Shown: positions 1 to 11,795 of the stretch, piece by piece
How positions within the stretch are numbered: the first letter of the stretch is position 1
Layout: every line of letters begins with the position of its first letter
From: Dicyema japonicum
Lineage: Eukaryota; Dicyemida; Rhombozoa; Dicyemidae
DNA length: 64,000 bases
Direction: 5' to 3'
Assembly: GCA_011109175.1 (NCBI GenBank)
Contig: RDEW01000005.1
Location: 678,335-742,334, forward strand
Notes under the pieces: model-generated
The model's database searches: none
Seen by the model: only the letters and a program-made list of their open reading frames with translations
What the model was told of the DNA's origin: nothing
Made by a program: the position numbers and the translations under genes

Positions 1-77
1 GGCTAGGAACCACTGATCTAGAGTACTGTTATTTCAGAGTATTCTTAAAGTTATTTTGATTTTAATAAATAATACGA

Positions 78-385
78 ATATTTTTAAATCGGTTCAGACA
101 CCTGGAGCAGCTGCTTCGACCGTGGAAAACCTAAAAATCAAGAAATATTCTTGCCTAGGGGATCGCTACCGATTTACTCCTGTTGCGACCGAATCATCGG
201 GAGCAGTTGGTCCAATGACGGCTGAGTTCTTGCGAGAACTCGGAGGATTGCTTGCCAGAAAGAAAAGGGATCAACGAGAAGGGTTATGGCTAAGACAAAA
301 GATTGGAATAGCCATACTCCGAGGGAACTCGTTCGCAATCCACGCAGCAGACTTCCTCAACTGACATTTGTTTAATTGTTAAAAA
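78..385 (+). mobile_element. 5'-truncated non-LTR retroelement 3' end (C-terminal endonuclease-like module, copy 1)
   Basis: The reading frame ends in a module that recurs in this window: F-T-P-V-A-T-E-S-S-G, then ELGGLLARK, then REGLW-RQ...AI-RGN-FAI, a stop, and a short A/T-rich 3' tail. The copy at 6.03-6.57 kb is nearly identical and extends further 5' into an RPDG...WDAT motif. From memory of the family, this arrangement (RPDG, WDAT, then an SSG...FLRELG tail) is the C-terminal PD-(D/E)XK-like end of certain animal non-LTR reverse transcriptases. Copy 1 starts downstream of the RPDG motif, so it is a 5'-truncated insertion and not a gene. Placement of the family is inferred. Confidence 0.7.
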
Positions 386-508
386 AATATTTTAAATAAA
401 AAAATAAAAAAATAATATATATTGAAAATTTAATTGTAGAATATTTTACAACAAAAACTCATTTCTACATCAACATACTATTCGGAGAAATTTTATCATA
501 ACTTTAGG

Positions 509-2172
509 TACAGTCCGACCCCAAAATGGGGCAGATTCAGGGGTGGGGCACCCTCGATTTTGGGCACCTTTTTTCAAATCAACATTTTGGCAGAATAAAA
601 TAAAAATCAATAAAAAATTATGGAAATTTTGGGGCATCGAAAAATCATTTATTAACAATTTTTGAGATAATAAAATTATAATAAATTAATTATTTTTTTT
701 TTATTTTCAATTTTCATTTTGTTGTGGTTATGGATTACGAAACTAAATTGAAAATTGCTAAAGAAATTATGAGGAACAATTTATCTGAAAGGCAATTAAT
801 CACAAAGTACAAGACAAGTAAAGGAACTATTTCAAGAATCAAACGAAATATTGTACCTTTCTTACACCGCGGCAATACTAGTTTTGAATTTTATGAGGCA
901 TTTAAAGCCGATAAATAAAAATTTGATGATCAAGTTTTGAAGTATTTCAAAAACTTCGGGTGGATAAAATTCCGATTTCAGGCCCTATTTTGAAAAAAAT
1001 CGCCTTAGTTACCTTCAAAAATTGGATTTACTTATTTTAAAGCCTCCAATGGGTGGCTTGATAGATTTAAATTGCGACATGAGCTTCAATTCAAGTCAAT
1101 AGAAAAGGCCTCATGCGATTTATCTCACGTTAAAGATTTTGAAAAATTTGACGAGAAAGTATTAAAATATGGACCTCAAAATGTATTTAATTGCGATGAA
1201 ACCGCGCTTTTTACAAAAAGAACTCCCCAAAAATCATTTGTCGAAAAAGGCGAACAGTGTTTTGGCTATAAACAAGGAAAAGAAAGACTCACTGTTCTTC
1301 TATGCTGCAGTTTAATTGGAAAAAACTTGACCCATTGATTATTGGAAAGTATAAACAACCTCGGTGCCTAAAAAAATTTGATGTCCAAAATTTTGGGTTA
1401 TTGTATTCGTCTTCAAAAATGCATGGATGACTGGAAAGACTTTTATGAGTTGGCTTACACTAATAAATGAATTGTTTCGCAAAAACAACAGAAAAATATT
1501 ATTATTGCTTGACAATGCCATAAAACATTTGAAGGTTCAAATATCGAATTTTTATTTTTACCGAAAAATACAACGCCTTATTTACAACCATTGGATATGG
1601 GAATAATCAAGGCCTTTAAGAATTATTATTCAAGTTTCTTAATGGAATTTTTGTGTTTTCACGATGTCGAAAACGATTTTGCACATTTTATTGCAAAATA
1701 AACTTGCGTCATGATGATAATTTCGAAAGGTTGGGAGAAAATAGATGCGGCATGTATTGTTAATTGTTGGAGAGAATCGACAGGAACCGTGATTCTTATG
1801 CGACAGACTGTCTAACAGATCTACTTCTAAATCATGTTATAGACGAAACAATTGATGTAGAGTGCGAAGAGTCCGAAAATAATATCTATGGTGGTTATTC
1901 AGAAACGGAGAATATCGAAAATGTCGTAGAGGAAACAAAGGATCTGCTAAACAATTTGGAGGAAAAAATTTCACATGTGGCACCAAAATGCTGCGAGACT
2001 TGTATGATTTCCGGCTAAAATTAACAAATAATATACGACAAAACTCTAAAACTAAAATAACTGATTATTTTGGCAAAAATATTATTTGATGTTAATTATT
2101 GATTCAATTTCAGAAATAATAATGAACCCCTGTTTTTGGGGCATTTGGTGCCCATTTAGGGGTCGGACTGTA
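509..2172 (+). mobile_element. Complete but inactive pogo-like (Tc1/mariner superfamily) DNA transposon
   Basis: Terminal inverted repeats start CAGTCCGACCCC at 511 and end with the inverse, GGGGTCGGACTG, at 2170. The flanking TA dinucleotides at 509-510 and 2171-2172 are the expected target duplication for this superfamily. The 1,660-bp interior holds a broken DDE transposase. The inner TIR is rich in C and G runs (CCCCAAAATGGGG on the left), unlike the AT-rich body. Both ends are intact, so the element inserted as a unit and decayed in place. Confidence 0.9.
730..2018 (+). pseudogene. pogo-family transposase, frameshifted
   Basis: The 5' part (about 730-915) reads MDYETKLKIAKEIM...KGTISRIKR, a psq/CENP-B-type helix-turn-helix. 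The catalytic core follows in pieces: CDETALF with a downstream G-KQGKERLTVLLCC block (about 1190-1310), LLLDNA-KHL (about 1500-1530) and PLDMGIIKAFKNYY (about 1590-1625). These are the three acidic positions of a DDE_1 transposase. The frame breaks near 918-1070, at 1337 (the continuation PLIIGKYKQP is one base out of frame), near 1520-1560 and again near 1640-1760. The C-terminal acidic stretch is 1764-2018. At least four breaks make a functional enzyme implausible. Confidence 0.85.
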
Positions 2173-2807
2173 TTTGACTATAATAGACTTTTGTCAAACA
2201 AAATGAGATTTCCATCGACCAATATGAGATATCATATTAGATATTTGTCGACCAATATCCTTTACAACTGATATGAGATCTTACATGTCTTCTGGCATCT
2301 AACACGAGATATTATCAATAAATGACCCCAAATGAAGTAAAAATAGAAAGCACTCATAAATGCTTATAAACACAGTCGCTAACAAATAATTTATTTTAAA
2401 TCAAGAATCTCCAATTAAAAAGATACGTAGATGTCAGGTGACCCCGACCTCTTTAGCATCTGTTTCGTCCTGTTCGTCACGATAACCGACGCATTTCCTT
2501 CACGTACAAGACACTTTACTAGATTTCGGAAATCAATGAGTTAAGTGGCTTGAACAAATTGTAGATAAAGACAGCATCCTGTTATTTGATTCCAAACTTT
2601 GATACTTTTCTATAATCATTGATTATGAAGCAAATGATTACAGACTAAGTTTATAACTTTTAATTATAATCCTGAAAGTCACAATAGTTAAAACTAGTGC
2701 GTTGTTATCAGGTGAATACAACATCTTCCCAATTTACATCTATATTTACATAGAAGCAACACTTTAGTCATATTTAAAGTTCAAAGCAAAAATATAAGAA
2801 AAAACAT
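2173..2807. other. Intergenic, nothing recognised
   Basis: AT-rich sequence between the pogo element and the 3' end of the MetAP1 gene. It must contain the MetAP1 3' untranslated region and polyadenylation signal on the minus strand. No coding frame or repeat was recognised. Confidence 0.5.
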
Positions 2808-4293
2808 TCAAATTTGAGAAGAAAAATGAGGGAGTCCATTTGCACGTGCTGTTAGTACTTCACAGCCGTTTTCCGTGACAAGAAGGGTTTCTTCGAATTG
2901 TGCGGACAATTTCCCATCAACAGTGACAGAAGTCCAATTATCAGGCCATGACTGATCATGCCAACTACCTAACCATCACTCCAACCCCAACCTTGGTTAA
3001 TCATAGGCTCTATAGTGAACACGTGTCCCGCCTTCATAATCCCAATGGCTCTATTATCTACCAATAAAACCTCGACAAACTCGCATAGTGAGGGACATTA
3101 GGCATCGTATGAAATAATCTAAATTAAACCAACAATCTAACAAAACATAAATTAAAAAATAATATATTAATATAACAAATTAAAAAAATAAAATTATTTT
3201 TTAAAGTGACGAACCTGTGTACTCCATGACCAATATAAGTTCTAACAACGGACAAACCGGACGCACGTGCGTGTCGTTCAATAATATTGCCAATGTCCCT
3301 GTAGCGCTTTCCAGGACGAACTAAAATAAGTAGGACCAAACCAAAGTCGATAGCTTTCCAGAGACACTCGTGAGTGGTGGTAACTAGCTTCTTTGCCTCT
3401 GGACTTACATTGCCCACAAAGACAGTTTCGTTCAGATCCGCGTGGAATCCTCTGTGGAAGACAGTCACATCGACTGCTTATTACACCACAAAACACCATT
3501 CAAAATGTCTCCATCCTCCAGAGGTCGGAGATCAGGAATTCCGTGGCAGATGCACTCGTTTACCGACCTGAAAATTATCAACATTCACACGTGCAAGCAG
3601 ATTTAGGGAATCCACGGTAATTTAAAGGAGACGGATAGCAGTCACGTGCAATACAGGCCTAATGTATAAACAAGGACAAACCTCGTGTACAATTCGATCA
3701 ATTTCGTCAGTTGTTACCCCGATGGCAACCGCATCAAGTGCTTCGTCAAGGACTTGTCTACCAAGCTTAACTAATATATGAGTTGTACTTTGCCGGCTAT
3801 TCTCATCTCCTGGATATCTTCGTCATTGAGGATCACAATATCACGTGGGGCTTCAGATTCACAACGAGAAGCACCTTCATATTATTTGGAATTTTAAATA
3901 TAATTTTTTTATTAAATTAATCAATAAAGATAAATATGAAAAAAATATAAAAAATTCAAACCATATGGGTGATCGGCGTAGTCAGGCCTCATTATATGGT
4001 TAGGGACATCTTTTAAGGGAGTCTAATATAACTGTATAAGTACTCTTGGGAACGGTCTGAGGCGTCCTGAAAAGTCGTAGTTGGGCCATGGATTAAAGAC
4101 TTCTTGCTTTTGTTTGGAGGAATGGATTGATTTGTGTGTAGCCCAGTTGGACTTGAAACATTCCTGGATAAAAACACGACTAACTTGACCTACAGAAGAA
4201 TGAGTTTTTTATTCCTAGTTTACTGCATGTTGGACAGCGGAAATTTGCACGTGCATTGCAACCAATGCATGATTCACTCCCATTCTCATTCAT
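2808..4293 (-). CDS. METAP1: Methionine aminopeptidase 1 (about 10 introns, mostly 21-23 nt)
   Basis: Removes the initiator methionine from nascent cytosolic proteins. Read from ATG at 4293, the N-terminus has the MetAP1 zinc-finger pattern (C-x2-C...RCPTCSKLG...FFC...[11 protein letters not shown]), then [15 protein letters not shown] and [10 protein letters not shown], then the pita-bread catalytic domain. All five metal ligands are visible: D in NVDVT, D in HADLNET, H in YIGHGVH, E in FTIEPM and E in AQFEETLL. It ends GLPHFSSQI-stop, close to the human end. The frame needs about ten introns. Most are 21-23 nt, such as the 23-nt one just before LGRQVLDEA, and two are about 80-100 nt and AT-rich. 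The first intron (after FFC) fits poorly: a 26-nt GT-AG cut leaves the frame one base off. The rest aligns without gaps, so I take the gene as functional. Confidence 0.92.
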
Positions 4294-4368
4294 CAAACTT
4301 TAAGCCGCAGGAACAACGTGAAAATATAATTTTAAATATTTTATTTATTAAATTGCTAAAATTAAATT

Positions 4369-4626
4369 TTAATTAGTTAATTTATAATTATTTAAAAATT
4401 CATCAATTTCATTTTCATCTCTGAAATAGCAAAACCAAGCCAGAATAGAGAAAATGCACATTCTTACTACAAATTTCTCGTAGAATGGCATATCAAAGTT
4501 CATCTTTTTGTTTAAAGTCTTCATTTCTGATTCAGCAAAGTCCTTCGGGTTAAATCTGGCAACTGTATGCTTGTTCTGACATTGTCTCACAATTTTATAT
4601 GATATAACCGGTAGATTTCTGAACAT
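4369..4626 (-). CDS. Small predicted mitochondrial/single-pass membrane protein, 85 aa
   Basis: One uninterrupted ORF from ATG, same strand as METAP1 and only 75 bp upstream of its start. The first 28 residues contain Arg/Lys but no Asp or Glu (MFRNLPVISYKIVRQC...), the composition of a mitochondrial presequence. Residues ~50-70 (FVVRMCIFSILAWFCYF) form one membrane segment, followed by an acidic, hydrophilic tail. The size and N-in topology recall small respiratory-complex or assembly subunits, but no specific family is recognised. The close spacing could mean a shared transcript or simply a compact genome. Coding status is inferred from the clean ORF and plausible architecture. Confidence 0.45.
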   Translation of the reverse strand: MFRNLPVISYKIVRQCQNKHTVARFNPKDFAESEMKTLNKKMNFDMPFYEKFVVRMCIFSILAWFCYFRDENEIDEFLNNYKLTN

Positions 4627-4989
4627 TCACAACAAACTTATTTGAGTTATTTTGAATTTATATTTAATAAAATTTAATTAAATAATTTAAATATTAATTT
4701 CATCTCAGGATTCTATTGAGATCGTCGAAAAAGACGTCCACCTCGTTACTGGCGGAGAATACTAAACGTCCTTCCAATCATGGAAATACCTTACGGAACG
4801 TCACCAGGACTTCTCAAGATGGCAAAGTCTCCCTGACCATTTCCTCGGACCGCACATCAGACTATATGGGACGCCAGCCCGAGATTTTGAGAAGAAACCT
4901 TCCCCCGCTGTGGAGATTAATCCAGGACTCCAAAACTAACCGCAGGGAAAAGGACTGGTATGGACTCGGGATCATTTTATTAGACGATA

Positions 4990-5560
4990 ACTTTTATCCT
5001 CTTTCTCGTGATTTCGGGGTTAATAAAATAAAATTACTAAAATGGTTATTTGATTACTTTTATTCCAAGAAGTATCACAGTCCATGGCTAACAAACTTCC
5101 TTTCCGGAAGACTGGGTCATTTATGTTATCATTCCCACATATCTCGATTGTCTCCCAGTTTTAACAAACATGTTGAAAGTATTGAATCCAAAGAAAAACG
5201 AAAACTAAACATCCTCCTCGTAATAGCCGGTCACTCAAACGGCTAGACTTATTTTACTGTACAAGCAATTCATTAGGACGACGTTAACCTATGCCTTTCC
5301 AAACTGCTACCTTGCATAGCGTTCTCTCTCCTATAAAAGTTGCAGGAGGTCCGAAACTCAGAATTGAGCGCTGTACATTGGGTGTTTTGAAATCATCTCC
5401 CGTCGGGCGCTTACAGTTGCATACCGTCTCTGGGTAACCACCTTGAATAGAAGAACTTGCAATTTCTCTCCGACAATCACTTGAGTTACAATCCAACCTT
5501 CCCATTGCTTATACCTGCAAACCTTAGACACATACAGAGAACAGTGACTGATTTCGAAAG
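4990..5560 (+). pseudogene. Non-LTR retrotransposon reverse transcriptase relic
   Basis: PWLTNFLSGRLG matches the NSWL-FLSGR-R block that precedes the catalytic YADD region in the other elements of this window, and a later piece in another frame reads YKQFIRTTLTYAFPNC, the post-thumb block (compare LYSQYIEPCISYACTSW at 30.6 kb). The YADD segment between them is missing. Stops and shifts are frequent. Confidence 0.6.
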
Positions 5561-6029
5561 AACACTAAAAAATCCCTCCTCTGACAAAAGACCAAACCTG
5601 GACTTAATATATACATGAACTGCTTATTCCAAGGGCTATCAAAGTTGAACTTTCTCTTTTTCGATGTTGCCATCATCCGTCACTGGTTGGGGGAGAGGTT
5701 GGGATATTCTTTGCTTACCTGGACTTTCAGGACTTGACGTCAAAGTATGAATCTCTGGGAGCTCCTGTTTGAGCAGCGCGTTTTTTGGCAGTTGCCAGTT
5801 TCCATATGTTAGCGAAACTGGGGTAAATAATTTAATCCTATAATCTAATATGAATATGGAATTTAGTTTTTTCGTGAGGATGCACGTCTGAGGCGTCCTG
5901 AATAGTGAGGATGTAAAAAATGACAAACTAATCATTTATCAATTTTTTAAAATTTTATGTTAAAAATTAAATAGCATGTCACAGTCTGATAAATCGTCAC
6001 TGTTCACAGATTGAATTAAAAAATATTTA

Positions 6030-6575
6030 GAATATGCACCCGCTGTCCTGCAGAAGAAGCGCCGGAAGGGGACCACTTCATGCCGCTCTGAATGATGTGA
6101 TCGTCAGAGCTCTCTGAAGGCTTTCAGGCTTCCCAGCACAGCTTGAACCAGTGGGTCTTGATCGAGGAGATGGGAAGAGACCTGACGGGATGACCCTTTT
6201 CCCCTTCACGTCTGGAAGATCTTTGGTCTGGGACGCAACTTGCATAGACACGTTCTCAAGCACGAAACATTTTTAAATCTGTTCAGACACCTTGAGCAGC
6301 TGCTTCGACCGCGGAAAACCTAAAAATCAAGAAATATTCTTGCCTCGAGGATCGCTACCGATTTACTCCTGTTGCGACCGAATCATCGGGAGCCGTTGGT
6401 CCAATGACGCTGAATTCTTGCAAGAACTCGGAGGATTGCTTGCCAGAAAGAAAAGGGATCAACGAGAAGGGTTATGGCTAAGACAAAAGATTGGAATAGC
6501 CATACTCCGAGGGAACTCGTTCGCAATCACGCAGCAGGCTTCCTCAACTGACATTTGTTTAATTGTTAAAAAAAT
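6030..6575 (+). mobile_element. Non-LTR retroelement C-terminal endonuclease-like module, copy 2
   Basis: Starts with CRRSAGRGPLHAALNDVI, continues through [18 protein letters not shown] and [14 protein letters not shown], and then carries the same SSG...ELGGLLARK...REGLWLRQK tail as the copy at 78-385. RPD(G) followed about 15 residues later by WDAT resembles the active-site pattern of PD-(D/E)XK restriction-like endonucleases at the C-terminus of some non-LTR elements. One-base slips occur at about 6270 and near 6410. The 3' tail matches copy 1 for about 30 bp past the stop before diverging, which marks the element 3' end. Confidence 0.75.
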
Positions 6576-6689
6576 TTTCGAAATAGAATTAAAATATTTT
6601 TTTTGAAAAAAAAGAATATTTAAAAACCATTGGAATTTACAAATTGTATTAATTGAGAAATAAAATATCTATAAAATTAATTAAATTAA

Positions 6690-6862
6690 GCGTGCTGTGG
6701 AGACAACTGGAACTGTAGGCGAGAAGACGGAGGTTTTTCTCCACAGCATTGGAAGCAAACTCGCCTCAAAAATGTGCGAGCCACGGGAGGGACTCTGGTC
6801 AAGGCAGAGGCTCGAAATGGCGATTATCAGAGGTAACGTCTTCGCCATTCTGTCGTCCTAAT
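6690..6862 (+). pseudogene. Diverged third copy of the endonuclease-like C-terminal module
   Basis: Reads SKLASKMCEPREGLWSRQR then AIIRGNVFAILSS-stop. It shares REGLW, RQ, AI-RGN and FAI with the 78-385 and 6030-6575 copies but is otherwise different, so it comes from an older or different subfamily. It lies directly downstream of copy 2. Confidence 0.6.
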
Positions 6863-7289
6863 TATTCCCTAATTTTTATTATTTAAAAACAATTTGATTT
6901 CTTTAAATTAGCGTGCTGAAATGCGTCTGCTGTAAATTTCAAGAGAAACCTTGAAAAAAATAAAAAAAATAAAGGAAATGAAGGAGGAGTTAAACATTTT
7001 AAGACGGGAAAGAGATCGTTTAAGGTCTCCTGCTGAACGCCTGTGCGTGAATAAACGATATCGTTTCCGTAAACTAAGGCTGAGTCCGTCCCATACCATA
7101 AGTATACTAGTCGGCCAATATCTGGAGCTCTCCGTTGCGAGCTTGCTCTGAGGCAGAAATTCCAAGGGTCATAGTTTCAAAGCTCAGCAGACATATCCAA
7201 GAGGCCTAGTCGCTGGTGTTGATTGCTTTATAAATTAATGATGTGAGGCATTCAACAGCGGGAATTCGAGCGGCCTTTGGTATTCTCAG

Positions 7290-7706
7290 TGGAATCCGTC
7301 TACCTTTTCGACTCTACGATAGGCGTAGCAAAAAGGTTCGATTTGTCCAGAATAAAAGGGATGACTGAATTTAACCAGATGACGGCATCGAGCGGGGTCG
7401 GCATACACACAGTATGCGCAGTCCCATTTTATAGAGATCTCGCAGCCAATTTCGACATTCGGACACACCCGATGTGGAAAAATCTCTCGCAAAATGTGCA
7501 ATTCAACCCGTACTTTTTCGCGTTGCAATATCCACAAGACACCCACTGCTCTTTCGATCTCGCAGGTAAAATAGTATTCCTTCGAATGTAACGTGATCCA
7601 TTGATGGACAGTGAACAGACTCAGACTTGGCCTGATTAGTTTTCTGCATGTTCTTTTCTGATTTTCCTTTCTTTTTCTCTTCTTTCTTCTTTCTTCTCAG
7701 CACCAC
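7290..7706 (-). pseudogene. PHD-finger-like ORF fragment with lysine-rich N-terminus
   Basis: On the minus strand a Lys/Glu-rich start (RRKKKEEKKKGK) is followed by CGYCNAKKYGLNCTFC then FFHIGCVRM and, one base out of frame, WDCAYC. The order C-x2-C, C-x2-C, FH-x2-C, W-x-C-x2-C is that of a C4HC3 PHD finger. PHD fingers occur in chromatin proteins and also upstream of the endonuclease in some CR1-type retroelements, and the surroundings favour the second. The break before WDC suggests decay. The plus-strand ORF over the same bases is a shadow. Confidence 0.45.
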
Positions 7707-8379
7707 AACGACTAGCGGCGGTAAATATTACTAATTTTTGTTATTGTGAAAGGTATCTCAAAAAATTTGAAGACTTAATATACACAAGACCAATTCCCGC
7801 ATCCACATAAACAAAAGGACTAAAGTACCGAATAACAATAAAACACCATCTGAAATTTCTAAACTCAATACCTGTAAATCCCTAGAACTTGACGGAATGC
7901 AAACTGTTCAACGTGGGGATTATCAAATAATAAACTTAGTAGACGCGTTCCACAGAAGGACAAATAGGTGTGGTCATTGGTGACCGACGGCCAAAAAAGA
8001 CTCTAGCCGAACAATTTATTCACATTACAAGATCAGGAACTGTCCCAAACAATCATCGACGATCTATGGGAACTTTTCTGATAATAATTGTGTGATGGAA
8101 ACGTATTTGATGGAGGAATCCCCGAAATTTTGAGGAGAGCCATGAATAACCCTTCCGGTTGTCTACAACGCCGACCTAACAAAGATCAATGGTAATCTCC
8201 TCACAGAAGATCTGACAGCCTACGAAAAAGGGCACGGAACAGGGAATCCTGTAAGTTATTTTTCAAGAGTTATTGTCGAATTAAATGATCCCGGTATTTA
8301 TGCCTAATTTCCTCCTACAGTCTTTGTTAATCCCCGTAAATGAAAAAAATCCTTCTCGCATATTGGGAAAACTTAAATT

Positions 8380-8790
8380 CTAAAGGGATGATCTGAAGAC
8401 TTGACAATTTTGAGGAACTGTCAATTACGTCAACTGATTCATAATTGGGACGACGTTTAAGGTTTTCCGAATAAGAGTCCTTTTCGAGAGTGGCAATAAG
8501 ATTCTAAGGCATCGGTTCTGCATCACATGCTCTGCGTCAATAACAGGCTGCAGCAGGTATAATGGACGGTAGTTCCAACTAAAGGATGGAAAATATGAAA
8601 AAGTGCAAAAACAAAAGATGCATCAGGTTCAATGTCTTTTGCACAGCTCATATCGCATCCAGGATCTTCGACGTCTTTCTGCAATAACGAGGTGGTCAGC
8701 ATTAGACAAAAGGATTGAGTTCGGGGTAACTGAATGGGAAGATCACTAAGAAACGTGTTGAACAATGTTGTATATAATAGGCATTCTTAT
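8380..8790 (-). pseudogene. Non-LTR reverse transcriptase C-terminal relic
   Basis: Minus-strand frames give LFNTFLSDLPIQLP and, downstream in another frame, VMQNRCLRILLPLSKRT. The first resembles the LSP-LFN-F--DLP block before the catalytic YADD. The second resembles the 'Q-R-LR---' block after the thumb. The YADD itself is not readable. The relic lies head-to-head with the element that follows. Confidence 0.5.
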
Positions 8791-8849
8791 GGGACCACGT
8801 TAAAGATGATTTTCATTGATGAATATTTCAGTGTGGTTGCAGTCTTTGC

Positions 8850-11795
8850 AGATATTTAATTTATGTTGTTATCGTGGTGTCATGTGGCTCACCAGAAATG
8901 GTGTCACCCATTCCGAAAAGGAACGAAAAGAGCCAACAGCTTCTCCCCACCGGCAGGTAATCCACTCGACTCGTGTGTCTTTGACCCTATCTGGTGTCGT
9001 CATTTGTCCAGACTTCTGATTCTTTTATGTGGAGACGTCGAAACCAATCCTGGGCCATAGAGAGATTTTACAATTATACAACTGAATACGAATGGATCTG
9101 GAGGAAAATCTTTGAACTCCGGGCACTCCTCCGCGAAAATAGGGCTGATCTCGCTTTAATACAGGATTCCAAGCTATATACACAGTGATCCGTAAAGATC
9201 GTCAGGAAAGATCGTCAGGGAAGACGTGGAGGAGGACTACTTACTATTATAAAGTACGATATTCCCTGTATAAATACAACTCAACGAACCTCAGAGCTTT
9301 TTAGCACCGACAAGACTTTGGAGCAGATTACTGTCAAAATCGAGTTATTCCCGTCCTTTTGGATCCATTTGGCTAATTTATATATTCCCTTACAAGGATC
9401 GTGTCCGACATCTTACACCCCTGATTTATCACGCATTTCAACATTGAAAAATCTACTGTTATGTGGAGATCTTAACGCACGACATCCAGTTGGCTCACTT
9501 CGCATTCCTCTGATAACCGAGGAGAACTCATTGCAAATTATCTTCCTGACCTGATTATACCGAACAACCCTAACTCACATACGAGGACTCCATTAAGGAT
9601 ATCTGATAGCTGCACATCCCCCGACTTAACACTATGCTCACCTTCCTGGTTGGAATCATTTCCTGGAACGTCTTTTACAGCTTTTCCAGTGACCACAATC
9701 CAATCCTTCTAAAATTGAGAGGTCTTCGACGATACAGGAGACGGCCGGCGGAATCAAAAGATTCAAGGATTATGCGAAGGTAGACTGGTCCGGTTTCAGT
9801 AACCTTGTGGATAAATTCCTGGCCCGAAGAATATCCTTCCATTCAGAAAGCTGACCATATTTTTATTCCTGTATCGTCATACAAGAAGTTTATTCTTACC
9901 CTCAGCTCTTATACAATAAGTCTTATGAAACAAAGAGACCGGTTGAAGAGATGCCATTTGATGGACCTGGAATCCTTGACAGCCATCAGACAACTAAATA
10001 AAAGGATCTGTAAAAAAAGAACACGAGGACAAGAGATGGCAAGAGATGGCAGTATCTAGTTAACCACCTCGACAGAAAAAATTCATCCCGACATTTGGAA
10101 AACTCTTAGACAAGTCAAGTCGGCGCTGGATGATACAGACGGAACAGGAAAGCCTTCTTCTCTGAACACTTATGCCACATCCTAACACCCTTATGAAACA
10201 TTACGTTGGATTAGCTTCAAAACCTTCTCGAAACACCTGGACATTAAGGTGCGTGCCCATGAACCGAAGAAGGAACTTACCACGAACTATTCAGATGACA
10301 AAGTCTTGGATATTATCACCAGATTAAAGAGCTCACGGGCGTGCTGGCCTGACAATGCATCTTTTATTCACCTAAGCCACTACACAATTGGCTACCTCAC
10401 GCAAATATACAACCTGTCCATTAAATATAATATTATTCTCAAGATTTGTAAGAATTCTACTATTAGACCGATATTGAAGGCTGGGAAACCAGAGACAGAA
10501 CCTGCCTACAGGCCTATCTCTGTTACCAGCACACTGTCAAAAATTATGGAGAAACTTGTATTATCAGTCATTATTCCGTATCTTCCACGTCCTATATTTC
10601 AACATGGTTTCCTCCGCGGTAAGTCCACCGCTACATACTTGGCTACCCTATCGCAGTTCATTGCCGACGGTTTTAACACCCATCCCCGCCTCACAAACGC
10701 ACAATCTTGGTTTCTATTGACATCAACAAAGCCTTTGACACTGTTTCGAGGAAAATCCTGGTTGGAAAAATATTTTCTACTAATATTCGTCCGAATGTGA
10801 AATTATGGCTGGCCAACTTTTTGTCTGGAAGACGTGGAAGAGTAGTCAGTGGTGATCTCAGATCTAGATCACGATTACTACCGAACGGGGTACCCCAGGG
10901 GTCTCCACTTTCACCAATTCTATTCAACTTATTCCTACACGACCTACCTAATGATGGAGACGAAGATTCCCTGCTATTATCCTACGCAGACGATGTAGTC
11001 ATTGCAATACGGAACCGATCGACGCAAGTCGCATCCTTTAAGATTGAGGCAAAATTGAAACTCTACACGATTGGATTGTTGGCAATCGACCTACGATTTC
11101 TGCAACCAAGTCTGTTTGTTCCATTTTGACTTCGGACCGTATTTCTAAGGATGAACCGAGTATCTTTATTGGTCCCACTCGGATTCCAATGACAAGGTCC
11201 CCCACTGTCCTTGGAGTCAAGTACGACAGTCTACTCAATTTTAACTCCCACGCAAAAAACATGATTACCAGGGGCCTCCAGAAAATTAACGTTTAACGCG
11301 CCCTTGTCCGGAGGAGCCCGAGGAATATGGACTTTTCTGTTTCTACCCTTTACCAACAAACAATCGCACCAGCCGTTGAGTATGCCTCCGTTGCATGGAG
11401 ATTAGCGCTATCGGAGACTATGGTCCACAGAGTCAACTCAATACACCAGAAAACCATCAGTATGCTTTGCTCACGTAATGGATCAACAGTCTACCCACTA
11501 CTCATGGAAGCTAAGACCCGTAGTCGTGGTCCGGATTTCTTCGCCTGTGAGGAAGATTCCGCTTCGCCTGATCCTTCCATGGCAAGAGAAAACCGATTGG
11601 ATAAGAAATTCCCCTCCCCGATCGGATTCCTCTGCAAGACCGAGAGAAGACTCTTCCGGAAAGTAGTGGGGACATGGAAGATCACAGACGTCGAATGGCA
11701 CAATGATTGCGGGGACTGGGATCACCTAACTGTTTGACTCTTTTGTCTTTCTTTCTCGGTGTTCCCGGGGTTATTAAAAATAAATAAAAATAAAT
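8850..11795 (+). mobile_element. Non-LTR retrotransposon with a 2A-like peptide, APE endonuclease and reverse transcriptase; decayed
   Basis: In order: a 2A-like motif (9031-9057); endonuclease pieces (ADLALIQDSKL at ~9150, LLLCGDLNARHP at ~9465, SDHNPILLK at ~9700); RT pieces (STIRPILKAGKPE...YRPISV at ~10460, SIDINKAFDTVS, LANFLSGRRGR, NGVPQGSPLSPILFN and LSYADDVVIA at ~10985); and a C-terminal domain (TIAPAVEYASVAWR...) ending at 11737. The 3' end is an A/T-rich (TAAA)n-like tail. Frame breaks fall between most blocks. A 5'-truncated relative with clear target duplications lies at 58.75-59.10 kb. The 2A/APE layout fits CR1- or ingi-like clades; exact clade is not assigned. Confidence 0.85.
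9031..9060 (+). other. 2A-like ribosome-skipping motif (GDVETNPGP) followed by TAG
   Basis: LLILLCGDVETNPGP matches the D-(V/I)-E-x-N-P-G-P consensus exactly and has the Leu-rich run usual upstream. In the known mechanism the ribosome fails to join Gly to the final Pro. The next codon is TAG (9058-9060), after which the same frame continues toward endonuclease-like sequence, so this copy has lost continuity. Confidence 0.85.

Noticed and set aside
5639-5935. 98-codon minus-strand ORF with a Pro/Ser-rich end
   Set aside because: No recognisable motif and adjacent to a retroelement relic; coding status cannot be supported.
7277-7591. 104-codon plus-strand ORF
   Set aside because: It is antisense to the PHD-finger-like frame, whose Cys/His pattern is specific, so the ORF is a shadow.
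7780-8260. Possible reverse transcriptase fragment (NGNLLTEDLTAYEKGHGTGN)
   Set aside because: The resemblance to RT linker blocks is limited to one segment, with stops all around; not enough to annotate.
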